Origin: Plasmodium malariae
Taxonomy: Eukaryota > Apicomplexa > Aconoidasida > Haemosporida > Plasmodiidae
Direction of reading: 5' to 3'
DNA length: 64,000 bases
NCBI RefSeq assembly: GCF_900090045.1
Contig: NC_041787.1
Location: 1,384,001-1,448,000, forward strand
In this document: positions 43,536 to 53,635 of the stretch, one piece after another
How positions within the stretch are numbered: the stretch's first letter is position 1
Layout: every line of letters begins with the position of its first letter
The notes under the pieces: model-generated
What the model saw: the letters and a program-made list of their open reading frames with translations, nothing else
Told to the model about the DNA's origin: nothing
Database searches by the model: none
Translations under genes and position numbers: made by a program

Positions 43536-44376
43536 CAATAAAATAAAAAAAAAAAAAAAATTAAAAAAAAATAAATAAATAAAATAAAGAAATAAAGAAA
43601 TAAAGAAATAAAGAAAAAAATAAATAATAATATATAACATAGCGTGGAGTAACACAGCATTATAAAACAATCACCTGCAGTTACTTTGGCACACCGGTCG
43701 AATTAACATGCCTTTTGCACAACCACATCATCTGGACAGTGGACCAACCAAATGAGTAGGCGAAATTTGTGAAAGGAACATTAATGAGCAAAATAGGTGC
43801 GACATTTTCCCCGTTGCATATAGTGCTGTAATTTAAAAAAAAAAAAATTTTGCTGAAATTTTTTTGAGTAAACAGTGCGTACAGCACGAAAGGATAGGGG
43901 GGGGTATATATAACCCTTACACAGTTAAAATGCGATACGGAAGTTTAAGAAGACAACAAGCTTAAGAAGATAACCTGCTTAAGAGGATAAACGTTTAAGA
44001 AGATAACCAGCTTAAGAGGATAAAAGTTTAAGAAGATAACCAGATTAAGAGGATAAAAGTTTAAGAAGATAACCAGATTAAGAGGATAAAAGTTTAAGAA
44101 GATAACCAGATTAAGAGGATAAAAGTTTAAGAAGATAACCAGATTAAGAGGATAAAAGTTTAAGAAGATAACCAGATTAAGAGGATAAAAGTTTAAGAAG
44201 ATAACCAGATTAAGAGGATAAAAGTTTAAGAAGATAACCAGATTAAGAGGATAAAAGTTTAAGAAGATAACAAGCCAGGAGATTAAGTCAACGAGTTAAG
44301 CAAAAATAAGCCAACGAGTTAAGATAATAAGCAGACAAGTCAAGCTAATAAATCAACGAGTTCAGGTAACAAGCCT
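43536..44376. other. Intergenic region with a 33-bp array and a GC-richer island
   Basis: Contains a TAAAGAAA-type tract at 43565-43620, a GC-richer island at about 43675-43835, a G run near 43899-43907 and the 33-bp minisatellite at 43945-44277. The array ends about 100 bp before the copper transporter start, with decayed AACGAGTTAAG-like units continuing to it. Confidence 0.55.
43945..44277. repeat. 33-bp minisatellite, about ten units
   Basis: Units read AAAAGTTTAAGAAGATAACC followed by AGATTAAGAGGAT. Seven central units are nearly identical and the flanking ones vary at single bases (CTGCTT, CAGCTT). Located directly upstream of the copper transporter gene, so within its promoter or 5' UTR. 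Confidence 0.92.
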
Positions 44377-44922
44377 ATGAGTGGAGTTACGATGGGGGGA
44401 TGCAAGGGGCAGTTCAGCATATCCGGAAAAACACAGAGTGAAACATCATACAGCGTAATACCTACGTATATTTTAATTTTCCTCCATGCTATATTTAATG
44501 TTCATATAGTTAGTAGCAGTTGTTATCACAAAAGAGGTAAAGATGGTGTTGACCCACTTCCAATGTACTTTTCAAATGACACAAACATAATATTCTTATT
44601 TGACTATTTTCGAATTAGATGTATGTATGAATTTATTTTTTGTAATATCATGTGTTTCTTATTAGGTTTTTTATCTATATATATTAAAGCAGTAAAAAGA
44701 AATACATTTAAAAAATATCCGAACGATTTAAAAGAAAATTTACTGTTCGTAAAAAATATTCCAGTTGATCATAGACTTACTTTTGGTATGATATCTTTTA
44801 TAAATTATGCCGTTGATTATTTATTAATGCTCCTCGTCATGACTTTCAACTTGTTTATATTCCTTAGTACCATGGTGGGCATAGCTGTTGGTTATTTCTT
44901 TTGTGGGCATTTGCTAGTGTAA
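44377..44922 (+). CDS. Ctr-family copper transporter
   Basis: 181 codons, one exon. Ctr signature features are present: a Met just before TM1 (LPMYFSND, M63), TM1 at about 80-104, the M-x3-M motif in TM2 (MLLVM, M151 and M155, within YLLMLLVMTFN) and the G-x3-G packing motif in TM3 (G168 and G172). Ctr proteins form trimers that move Cu(I) across the plasma or an internal membrane. There is an additional hydrophobic segment at about 27-46 (VIPTYILIFLHAIFNVHIV) that could be a signal peptide or anchor, and no Met-rich ectodomain repeats and no C-terminal His-Cys-His are present. ATG 44377 and the in-frame ATG five codons later are both possible starts. From memory P. falciparum has two Ctr-like genes; this matches the one on chromosome 14 near HRD1. 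Confidence 0.87.
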   Translation: MSGVTMGGCKGQFSISGKTQSETSYSVIPTYILIFLHAIFNVHIVSSSCYHKRGKDGVDPLPMYFSNDTNIIFLFDYFRIRCMYEFIFCNIMCFLLGFLSIYIKAVKRNTFKKYPNDLKENLLFVKNIPVDHRLTFGMISFINYAVDYLLMLLVMTFNLFIFLSTMVGIAVGYFFCGHLLV

Positions 44923-46222
44923 GGCGGCGGAAACGAGAGGATCAAAAAAGATGGGGTGAAAATGAAAAAAAAAAATGAGAAGAAAAGAAAAAATAGGAAC
45001 AAAAAAGTGGAACATAAGAACAAAAAAAAGGTATAACAACATCATTATGGTCTACCACCCAGATGATGTTGTTTCCTTCTACTGAGTAATATTATGTAGT
45101 GGGAGAAGCTATACCCCTTATTTCTTCAAAAAAAAAAAAAAAAAAAATATGCATAAATAGTATCATATTCGTGTTATGCGCATTTAATTACACGTCAGGT
45201 GCATACATCTACTGTGCTCACAGCAATTAGGTAAAATTTTAAGAGTTATATGTTTGTATATGCAAATAACTATTCAATATGCATGTAAAAATTTTCCAAT
45301 TTTTATGACGTGTGCAGAGTGTTCATTTGATGAAATGGTACATTGCATATATGTGCATATTTTACGCCATCCAATTTTTCATTATATTTTTTCATTTAAT
45401 TTTAATTTTACTTCAATTTTATCTTTATTTTATTTTTATTTTTATTTTATTTTATTTTTATTTTATTTTTATTTTTTTGCCCTATTTTATAATTTTTGTA
45501 AAAGAATACTTTCGCACAATCCTTTAACGATACGCTAAAGTAAAAAGTGCAAAAAAAAAAAAAAAAAAAAAAAATTGAAACGTTTAGGCGAATTTAGTGT
45601 ATGTTTGCAGCAACTTTTTAAAAAGAAAAAAAAAAAAAAATAAAATAAACAGACGATAACACAAACGAGCGCATAAAGGAAAAATCTGTTTTATTATTCT
45701 TCTGAATCTCTAAGGTATTAGAGGTATTTTCTTATTTTAGCAAAAATGTAAAGGTCTTCATTTCTCATTCAGCGCGCAGCAAGTAAAAAGTATTTTCACC
45801 TGAACAGGTACAGGTAAAAATTTATTCATTCCTATGTGTGGCTTTTTTTTTTTTGTTTTTTTCTTTCCTTCTTTCATGTAAATTCTTTATCGTCGTTGCA
45901 TATTTGTGCAACAAAAAAATTTGTAATTATATAAGTACCTATATAAAGGCACACCTGTTCTTTTTTGTTGTTTTGTCCGTTGAGCAGTTTTTTTTTTTTT
46001 TTTTTTTTTTTTTCCCTCCCCCTACCTCGAAACACCCAAATATATGAGCACCTGCAGGTTCCCTGCATCTTCTTTTTGTTTTTGTGTATGCTGTTACATT
46101 TACGTTGTAAGATAGTACTATGTGTATGTTTGCATTTGCATTTACTTTAACTTCTAGTCTTTTTTTTTTTATATTTTGATTCGCTTTATTCCATTTTCCC
46201 TACTTGACTCAAGTGAAAAAAT
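44923..46222. other. Intergenic region, no gene seen
   Basis: Contains A runs near 45127-45146, 45550-45573 and 45624-45640, TTTTATTTTTATT repeats at about 45395-45475, and T runs near 45841-45853, 45988-46012 and 46160-46170. No gene supported. Confidence 0.5.
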
Positions 46223-47701
46223 ATGAAAACCGAGAAGGCCCAAAAAGAGGAAAAAACAAATAGCGGTAATATAGGCACAATACTAATACAAGTTACGGGT
46301 AGCAACAACGTTGAAATGGAACCACAAAAAAGGAAAGGATTTGATAGGAAGAGCAATGAGATGAAGAGCAATGAGATGAAAAGTAATGAGATGAAAAGAA
46401 GTGAGATGAAAAGTAATGAGATGAAAAGTAATGAGATGAAAAGAAGTGAGATGAAAAGTAATGAGATGAAAAGAAGTGAGATGAAAAGTGCAGAGGACAT
46501 GTATATTGATGCAGTAGATGGTGAAAGTGCCAAGGGGACCATTGAACGGGCAAAGAGGCTTAAAGGGAAGGAAGATGAGCAAGAGCACGAGTACTGCATA
46601 CTTAACAGAAAAAGAGAAGATAATCAAAGGAAAAAAGATAATACATGTGATAGGGATGAAACTACTGATGATATTGTCAATGTTAGTGGATATGGTAGTG
46701 GCACTAGCAGTGGAAGTATCCATTTGAATGGACTTCCTAATGATGGACTGCTGAAGAACGTCGAATTTCACAAAATATACGAAAGCGACGACAATCACGT
46801 GTCGAGGAAAAATAGCACAGTCGATGTGGACAACAAAAGTAGTCAAGGAAAAACGATAAAAACAAAAAAAAAAAATAGTAATATAATATTAAATACATCA
46901 GTGCTTCAGTCGTATATCCATAAGAGTTATGACAAGGTATCAACTGCTCTGATAAAAACGTCCAAGACGTTCCTGGGAAAAAATTGTAACACGTGTAATG
47001 ATAGCGGTGATAGGAGCATTGACAGGAGCAAAGACAAGAGCAACGACAAGAGCAAAGACAAGAGCAACGACAAGAGCAAGGACAAGAGCAAGGACAAGAG
47101 CAAGGACAAGAGCAAGGACAAGAGCAAGGACAAGAGCAACGACAAGAGCAAGGACAAGAGCAACGACAAGAGCAACGACAGGTACTGTGACAGACGCAAA
47201 AGTAGCTACTCTGAGGGGGAAGACGAGGGGAACGAAAGAAAAGATAAATATTACTGTAACGATAATGACAACATAAAGTCGGAACTGCTAAAAAATTACA
47301 AAAATGAGATGAGCAGTAGCAGTGCAGACAATTTTAGCGCAAAAATTTTTTTTGAAAAAAATTCAAAAATAATTAACAGAATCCTTGAAGAGGATAATCA
47401 TAATATGAAAGAGTATAAGGAGCATATTATGGAAAAATATAAAAAGCTATCTGAAAATAATAATATATCAAAGTTTTATAAAGATTTAAAACAATTATTA
47501 GATGAGAGAACATTATTAATTAATTTCATTTTTTATTACAAAGATATGAATATTAATTATAAAAAGGATTTATACAAATATCAAACGTCCTATGATATAT
47601 TAGCATCTGAAAACGAACAAATAAAACAAAATAATATAACATTAAAAAAACATATTGATTTTTTAAGTGCTAATGAGAATAAGCAAGACGACTGTAAATA
47701 G
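46223..47701 (+). CDS. Repeat-rich protein with C-terminal coiled coil, unknown function
   Basis: 492 codons, single exon. The N-terminal half holds an SNEMK/RSEMK pentapeptide array (15-bp units, about 46343-46496) and Lys/Glu/Ser-rich sequence. The centre holds a Asp-Lys-Ser-Lys/Asn tetrapeptide array (12-bp units, about 47020-47190). The C-terminal 130 residues are non-repetitive and helical: FSAKIFFEKNSKIINRILEE, MKEYKEHIMEKYKKLSE, then FYKDLKQLLDERTLLINFIF and a heptad-like end (YDILASENEQIKQNNITLKK). This end is the probable conserved part and suggests a coiled-coil assembly protein. No signal peptide or membrane helix. I do not recognise the family. Confidence 0.7.
   Translation: MKTEKAQKEEKTNSGNIGTILIQVTGSNNVEMEPQKRKGFDRKSNEMKSNEMKSNEMKRSEMKSNEMKSNEMKRSEMKSNEMKRSEMKSAEDMYIDAVDGESAKGTIERAKRLKGKEDEQEHEYCILNRKREDNQRKKDNTCDRDETTDDIVNVSGYGSGTSSGSIHLNGLPNDGLLKNVEFHKIYESDDNHVSRKNSTVDVDNKSSQGKTIKTKKKNSNIILNTSVLQSYIHKSYDKVSTALIKTSKTFLGKNCNTCNDSGDRSIDRSKDKSNDKSKDKSNDKSKDKSKDKSKDKSKDKSKDKSNDKSKDKSNDKSNDRYCDRRKSSYSEGEDEGNERKDKYYCNDNDNIKSELLKNYKNEMSSSSADNFSAKIFFEKNSKIINRILEEDNHNMKEYKEHIMEKYKKLSENNNISKFYKDLKQLLDERTLLINFIFYYKDMNINYKKDLYKYQTSYDILASENEQIKQNNITLKKHIDFLSANENKQDDCK
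46343..46496 (+). repeat. 15-bp coding repeat (SNEMK/RSEMK)
   Basis: About ten units of AGCAATGAGATGAAA and close variants within the gene starting at 46223, with the second residue pair alternating between Ser-Asn and Arg-Ser. Confidence 0.9.
47020..47190 (+). repeat. 12-bp coding repeat (DKSK/DKSN)
   Basis: About fourteen units of GACAAGAGCAAG or GACAAGAGCAAC, coding for alternating Asp-Lys-Ser-Lys and Asp-Lys-Ser-Asn. Confidence 0.9.
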
Positions 47702-48308
47702 GCACACCATCCTGTGATAAATGGTACAGTTAACGGGTAAATCGCATGTACCCTATAAAAACTGAGAAGAAGTCTACGACATAAATTATAACATATGGGG
47801 GTTAACAGTCATCTGAAAAAGTACATTAAAACCTGAAGCTTTGCCCGTTCGTGCACGGCTAAATATACATACGTATGGATATGTGCACGTTTCAGATGTC
47901 CATACTGTCATACATGAACAATAATTCAAATGTGTCTTTCACAAACTCCTACGCCATCAAGTAATTTTTTTTTGCCTTTTTTTGTCCTTTTTTTTTAAAA
48001 AATATTAATCGGTTCAAATGTTTCGAGAAATAAAATAATTTAAATATGTTTCCTAGTTCTTTTCGTTGAAAAATTAAGTAACTATACGTGGGTGCAGCTT
48101 GCCAATTTACAACATCCCTTTGCTGAACTTTTTGTCGTACCTATGGAGGGAAAAAAAAGAGAAGGGGAAAGTGGAAAAATATGAGAGGTCATAGAAAGTA
48201 CGCAGAGATGAGAACTGTTCCGCGATATATGATACATTCTCGGATGCACATTAGATGCATGCGAATGCAAATTTCATTTTAGCTATTTCGACTGTCCATT
48301 TGTGTTTA
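47702..48308. other. Convergent intergenic region; may hold a last ASCC2 exon
   Basis: Lies between the coiled-coil gene and the ASCC2-like gene. On the minus strand an acceptor-like site (CCCTCCATAG at about 48141-48150) precedes a short open stretch ending at 48107 or 48082 depending on frame, which may be the true 3' end of the ASCC2-like gene. Otherwise AT-rich with no gene. Confidence 0.4.
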
Positions 48309-51300
48309 TTACTGATTTCTTCGAGATCGCCCCTTGTTTACCATTTTCCTTTGGTAATATTTCTTCAATTCTAAGAAGTATATATATACGAAAAAAACAA
48401 AAATTAAAATTATATAAAAAACAAATAGAAAAAAAATTAATAAATAAAAAAATTCCGAATAATTTATGCATAGGCGCGCTTCCATACTGTGTGAACGTTC
48501 CATCTTTATATTACCCGCGTCATTGCCCTTATCATCCTTTGTTTCCTCTTTCCTTTTTAATGCCTCTGAACAACCTCTACCTTTGTAATTTCCCCTGGAC
48601 TTGGTTGCATAAAGATGGGGGGTGCATTTATTTTTGTAAAATCGCCCTTGTTCATGCAACCTCGGGATATTCTTCTCCACTTCGTTATCCATTTCGCCAT
48701 ACTTCTTTCTATCCATTTCGCCATCCTTTTTTCTATCCATTTCGCCATACTTCTTTCTATCCATTTCGCCATACTTCTTTCTATCCATTTCGCCATACTT
48801 CTTTCTATCCATTTCGCCATCCTTTTTTCTATCCATTTCGCCATACTTCTTTCTATCCATTTCGCCATACTTCTTTCTATCCATTTCGCCATACTTCTTT
48901 CTATCCATTTCGCCATACTTCTTTCTATCCATTTCGCCATACTTCTTTCTATCCATTTCGCCATACTTCTTTCTATCCATTTCGCTATACTTCTTTCTAT
49001 TCATTTCCTTCTCTTTAATCTTCTCCTCCTCATCGCTATCACCACTTCCTACATCCTGCCCTTCATCCTCGGCATAGTTCTTTCTATAGGACGTAGGGAT
49101 AATCTTTTCATTGACAAAGATATCATCTGAACCCTTTAACAAATCATCAGAGGATAAACTTGATTGATTAAGAAGGTTCAAAATTTTGTTTTTATTCTCT
49201 TCACTCATTGATTCATTTCTATATTTGTACTTTGCGTTTTTCTTTTTACGTGCTTTGTTAATTAACGATTGCTCTCGTAGCATTTCTAACACATTCTTTT
49301 CCTTACTCCTATCTTTATCGTAACCATAATAATTATCAGTCCTAGTAAGGTTATTCGTTATAACATCCATTATACCTTCATCTACGTTTCTATTTTTACC
49401 TCCATTTTTGCCATCATTTGCATCGCAACTACACACAACACTTTTTTCATCACTACTCACATGTCCACTCACGTCAACACTAACCTCCCCACTTCTTTCA
49501 TCATTACTACTATCATATGCACTAGCATCCGAGGGAGTGCCTTGACCCTTGTGCAGTATATCCATTTGCTCCTGGTTCATGTTAAGAATATGCTCCAAAG
49601 AATTAGAAACATTAAAATTATTTTTTTTCAAAATTTCTAAAATCATACTAGAACTACAAGCGGTGGCTATTTCCCTTACTTGATTAATTTCATTTTCATA
49701 TATTTTTTTCATCATTTTCTCAACTCCTTTTTTACTTTTAATTTTTAAAAAATTATTAACATAAATAAAAAATTCAAAATCAAGTTTATCCTCAACTACA
49801 AAATTTTGTAAAAATTTCCATTTGCTCATACGTATGTCATTCCTTAAAAAATGAAGACTCACATCATTACATGTTTCAGTTAACAGATCAATTACAATTG
49901 AAAGGGGAAGAAGTTTGTTTTTGTCGTTTCCATACAATATATTGTATTTTATAAACATCTTCAACACTTTTGCAAATTCATATCGAAGGAACAAAATGGA
50001 TTTCTTGCTCGTGTCCTCTGCACTGCTACTGTATAGTTTACGTATCTACGAACAGAGGGATGGGGAGAGATGAAAAATAAAAATACAAAAAAAATATACA
50101 TGTACACACACATCCATACATATGTACACACACATCCATACATATGTACACACACATCCATACATATGTACACACACATCCATACATATGTACACACACA
50201 TCCATACATATGTACACACACATCCATACATATGTACACACACATCCATACATATGTACACACACATCCATACATATGTACACACACATCCATACATATG
50301 TACACACACATCCATACATACGTACACACATCCATACATACGTACACTAATCTGCACAGTTGGGCCAGTTAGATAAGGCGCGCAACCCTCACTGCCGCAA
50401 GTATGTACACACACATATAATTTCCATTAGTGCATACCATTTCGATATAAGTCTGTATGAACAAGCAAAGAAAGGAAGAGCCCCCCTCTTTCCGTAAAAC
50501 CAGCGAAGGGTTCTGTTCCAAATTATTTTCCTCCTCTCCTATTTGATCATGAAATAACAGTTTGGCAATAATTAAGTCGTTCGTTAACTTATTTTCATTC
50601 GTATCATAAAATTTGTATTCTTTGAAAAATTTTGTAAAACAGTAAATGCATACAATAAATTCATTTATTTGGAAAAGAAGAATATCTAGTATATCTTTTT
50701 TGGTGGGATTATTACTATTACTATTATTACTAATACTACTATCGCTATTATATTTTTCTATTTTTTCCTTTATACATTTTAGTTCCTTATATAGAAAAGA
50801 TATATATTTATTTATTTTGAAGAAATGAAATTTAGTAATAACGTACAATTTATTCAATACTCTTGTTATAACATCTTTTTTTATTTTATAAAATAGCATT
50901 ACAATGTCCATAAAAATATGTATTTTTAAAAACGTCGTTTTAATTATGCCCGTTTCCAACCTGTCCTTGTTCATAAATATTTCCACTAATTTTACATAAA
51001 ATTCAAACACGTACATATCTAAATCGGAAAATTCTCTCTCTTCATTATTTTTAAAATATAAATCGTAATATCTATTGGCATTCAATAAATAAGAAAAAAA
51101 AAAGGACGTCAACGACCCATTCTTCTTCAGTGTACTGATTATATAGTCATGCTCCTGATTCAACAAAAAGCTGAAGCATTTGCTCATGTAATCAAAGTAC
51201 ATCTCCGACAGCCCTTGCTTCTCTGGCAACTCCAACAGCTCATACTGTTCGTATTTTTCTTGTAACTCTTTGTTGTCTCGCTTCTCTTCCTTTTCCCCTG

Positions 51301-51349
51301 TCACCTGAACATACAGGAAAATTTCTCTAAAGTATGTATTCGATTCCAT
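48309..51349 (-). CDS. ASCC2/Cue3-like protein with CUE domain, at least two exons
   Basis: Exon 1 is 51349-50438 (304 codons, donor ATG|GTATGC, phase 0) and exon 2 starts at 50045 after TTCGTAG. Exon 1 resembles the helical ASCC2 N-terminal region (VFEFYVKLVEIFMNKDRLE, then LKIHIFMDIVMLFYKIKKDV). Exon 2 has a CUE-like segment (INQVREIATACSSSMILEIL followed by KNNFNVSNSLEHIL), then an acidic region with KIIPTSYRKNYAEDEG and a late SRGNYKGRGCSEALKRKEE stretch that fits the basic ASCC2 tail. ASCC2/Cue3 binds ubiquitin and works with the ASCC3 helicase in ribosome quality control and alkylation repair. An octapeptide MDRKKYGE array (24-bp units, 48690-49000) is inserted. The read-through 3' end to 48309 is AT-rich and hydrophobic, so it may be intron: a good donor (GCGG|GTAATA, exon end 48515) precedes it and the final exon is unsettled. 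Confidence 0.6.
48690..49000 (-). repeat. 24-bp coding repeat (MDRKKYGE)
   Basis: About thirteen units of TTCTTTCTATCCATTTCGCC plus ATAC on the plus strand. Two units carry the same Tyr-to-Asp codon change (CCTTTT), and the spacing of these variants suggests a multi-unit duplication. Confidence 0.92.
50098..50345. repeat. 22-bp minisatellite filling the ASCC2 intron
   Basis: About eleven near-perfect copies of CACACATCCATACATATGTA plus CA within the intron 50046-50437. Read in six frames it stays open because of its composition, but it is flanked by splice sites and is not coding. Confidence 0.92.
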
Positions 51350-51747
51350 TATGTTCTACTTGGATGAACAAAGGAACAACACTCCAATTGTAACGCACTA
51401 TGTATAAATATATTTACGTTGTATATATATATATATGTATATATGTATATATGCATTTAGATATTTATGTACAAGTGTACGTGCGCGCACAGGTACGGGC
51501 CTATTATTGCAGTATACACAAATTCGCAGTGGAGTACAAAGTGTTAAACCGTATACAAAGGATTAACAAAAAAAAAAAAAAAAAAAAAAAAATACTGTTC
51601 AGACAAAAATACTCAACTTAGTGCCTTTTGCGGTAAAACTTTCGCCGCGACGTCCGTTTTGCTATACTTTGCTTTATTTTATTTTTACTTGTTTTTACAT
51701 ATCTTTATCGTTTTTTATTCTTCTATTTGTTTCTATCTTTTTTTCGA

Positions 51748-51778
<31 letters not shown>

Positions 51779-51955
51779 ATTCTCCACCACTTAATTCGTG
51801 CACATATGTTACACGCACATCCACATTCTTATCCATAATTTGACATATAAGGTTGGTGAAAAGCATAAAAAAGATGTTTTTCTGCTTTCATTTTTCTTTT
51901 TTTTTTTTTTTTTATAACATAAACACTATGTTTTTCCAGATTTCGTGAAACCCCG
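51350..51955. other. Intergenic region, no gene seen
   Basis: Upstream of the ASCC2-like gene and downstream of TIM8. Contains TA-rich tracts near 51420-51450, an A run near 51569-51592 and T runs near 51756-51779 and 51898-51914. Confidence 0.5.
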
Positions 51956-52607
51956 TTACTTGTTTATAAATTCATCTAATAAATTTAAACTAGCTAATGT
52001 ATCACTATCTTTTGATCTATTTTTTATAAAATGATTACACTCCAAGTATCTTTGCGTACAGTTCCATATGCACTTCTTGTTACTGTTGCTTAAACTTTTT
52101 TCTGAAATTGGCGTAAAGTTAAAAGGTATTATAATGGAAGAGCTAGGTCGAAAATGGGGCAATGGAGCAGTTATGCAATAGATTAATAACACAGTATCAT
52201 CAACTTGTTTTATTTTTTACTTTATACGCATATATACATTTATATATGTACGTTTTTACATTTTTAAATTCATTTTTTTTCTCTTTTACCCGGGTAACTA
52301 ACGCACTTATCGAAGCAGTAGGATGCTATTTTGCAGTTTTCCTTAAAGGAGGATATTATCTATGTAGTGAGGAAAGAAATGCAAATGGACTGTAAGTGAG
52401 AAATGTTGTCCTCTTGACATATAATTATGCGTAAATTGATACAAACATATATAAACATGTATATTCATATATGTGTATATAGACGTTTGTACAGGTAGGT
52501 ATGTGTGCACTTGCGTGTATAATGAATATAACGGCGCGTACTTTGTTTAATTTGTTTAATTGCGTTAAAAAGTTGTCCGCATTTTCTCCTTTTATCTCTT
52601 CATCCAT
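51956..52607 (-). CDS. TIM8: Small TIM chaperone, TIM8-like, three exons (93 residues)
   Basis: Exons 52607-52542, 52359-52290 and 52101-51956. Exon 1 encodes MDEEIKGENADNFLTQLNKL and ends AAA|GTACGC in phase 0. Exon 2 follows CTACATAG and ends CCGG|GTAAAA in phase 1. Exon 3 follows CCAATTTCAG. The spliced protein has the twin C-x3-C motif of small Tims (CFDKC and CIWNC, separated by 14 residues) with the family sequence context KCV..P....K..KCIWNCTQRYLE. Small Tims are hexameric chaperones in the mitochondrial intermembrane space that escort hydrophobic precursors to TIM22; the Cys pairs form two intramolecular disulfides. Length and the position of helices fit TIM8 better than TIM9, TIM10 or TIM13, but the exact paralogue is not certain. 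Confidence 0.82.
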
Positions 52608-53635
52608 TGTTCAGCAATGCAAACTTGTTTACTTGTATCTTATTTTACCTACCCTCCAGTATAGTTTTGCCTATACTTATGGATGTTTTAATAACATGTG
52701 TTTTGTTTCTGCCTGTATATATAAGTTATTTCTTCAATATGCCCAAGGTTAAAAAGAAAAAAGGAAGAAATAAAGAAGAAATAAGGAAGAAATAAAGAAG
52801 AAATAAGGAAGAAATAAAGAAGAAATAAGGAAGAAATAAAGGAGAAATAAAGAAGAAAAAGAGAAGAAAAAAAAGATGAAAAAAAGAAGTAAAAAAAGAA
52901 GAAAAAAAGAAGTAAAAAAAGAAGAAAAAAAGAAATAAAAAAAGAAGAAAAAAAGAAGTAAAAAAAGAAGAAAAAAAAGAAGAAATAAAGAAGAAAAAAA
53001 GAAGAAAAAAAGAAGAAAAAAAACGATAAAGCAGTAACAATAACAGTAACAACAGTACGAATGACCGCAGCAACTTTGACAGCAATATTGGTATAACTAC
53101 CAGTATAATAAATGTTGGACGCAAATTTATTTTATATTCTTAAATCTAATAATATAATAAATATATAAGTAAAAAAAGAGAGCACAAAATATTGGAGTTC
53201 TCAAAATAATTATATAAAAGGGGTATTTTCCTGTTTCATTCTAATTCAAACATCCGTAAGTTGTCAATTGTGTAATTTATACAAAAAAAAAAAAAAAAAA
53301 AAAAAAATGGGAAGAGAATAAACTTTTTTTTCTTTTTTTTTGTCATTTGGGCAAATAATTTTCTATTTTTTGTCGTTTTTGTGTAATTTTTTTTTTTTTT
53401 CCCCCTTTATACGGCTTATAAGCGTAATTGTTTCTTTTCTTTTCTTTTTTCTTTTCTTTTTTCTTTTCTTTTTTCTTTTTCTTTTTTCTTTTTTTTTTTT
53501 TTTTTTTTTTTTTAAGTAACTAAAGAAACGAAAAATCATGGGAATATATCTCGAAAGGCAAGATTACATTTTTTCATATATTGTTACGTACATTAAAATT
53601 TGGTAGCATTACGAGAGATCAAAAATAAGGAAAAA
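52608..53635. other. Divergent promoter region between TIM8 and RPC6
   Basis: Contains a long purine-rich degenerate repeat (52745-53025), an A run near 53284-53307, T runs near 53389-53400 and 53490-53513 and a CTTTTCTTTTTT repeat at about 53432-53490. No gene seen. The +strand purine/pyrimidine asymmetry switches from purine- to pyrimidine-rich across this region. Confidence 0.55.
52745..53025. repeat. Purine-only degenerate repeat (GAAGAAATAAAG)
   Basis: About 280 bp that is nearly all purine on the plus strand, built from GAAGAAATAAAG and GAAGAAAAAAA-type units with occasional T. Long homopurine tracts can adopt triplex (H-DNA) forms; whether this one does is inference. Confidence 0.85.

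Noticed and set aside
52162..52395. Plus-strand 77-codon ORF
   Set aside because: It overlaps exon 2 of TIM8 in antisense and has no features of its own.
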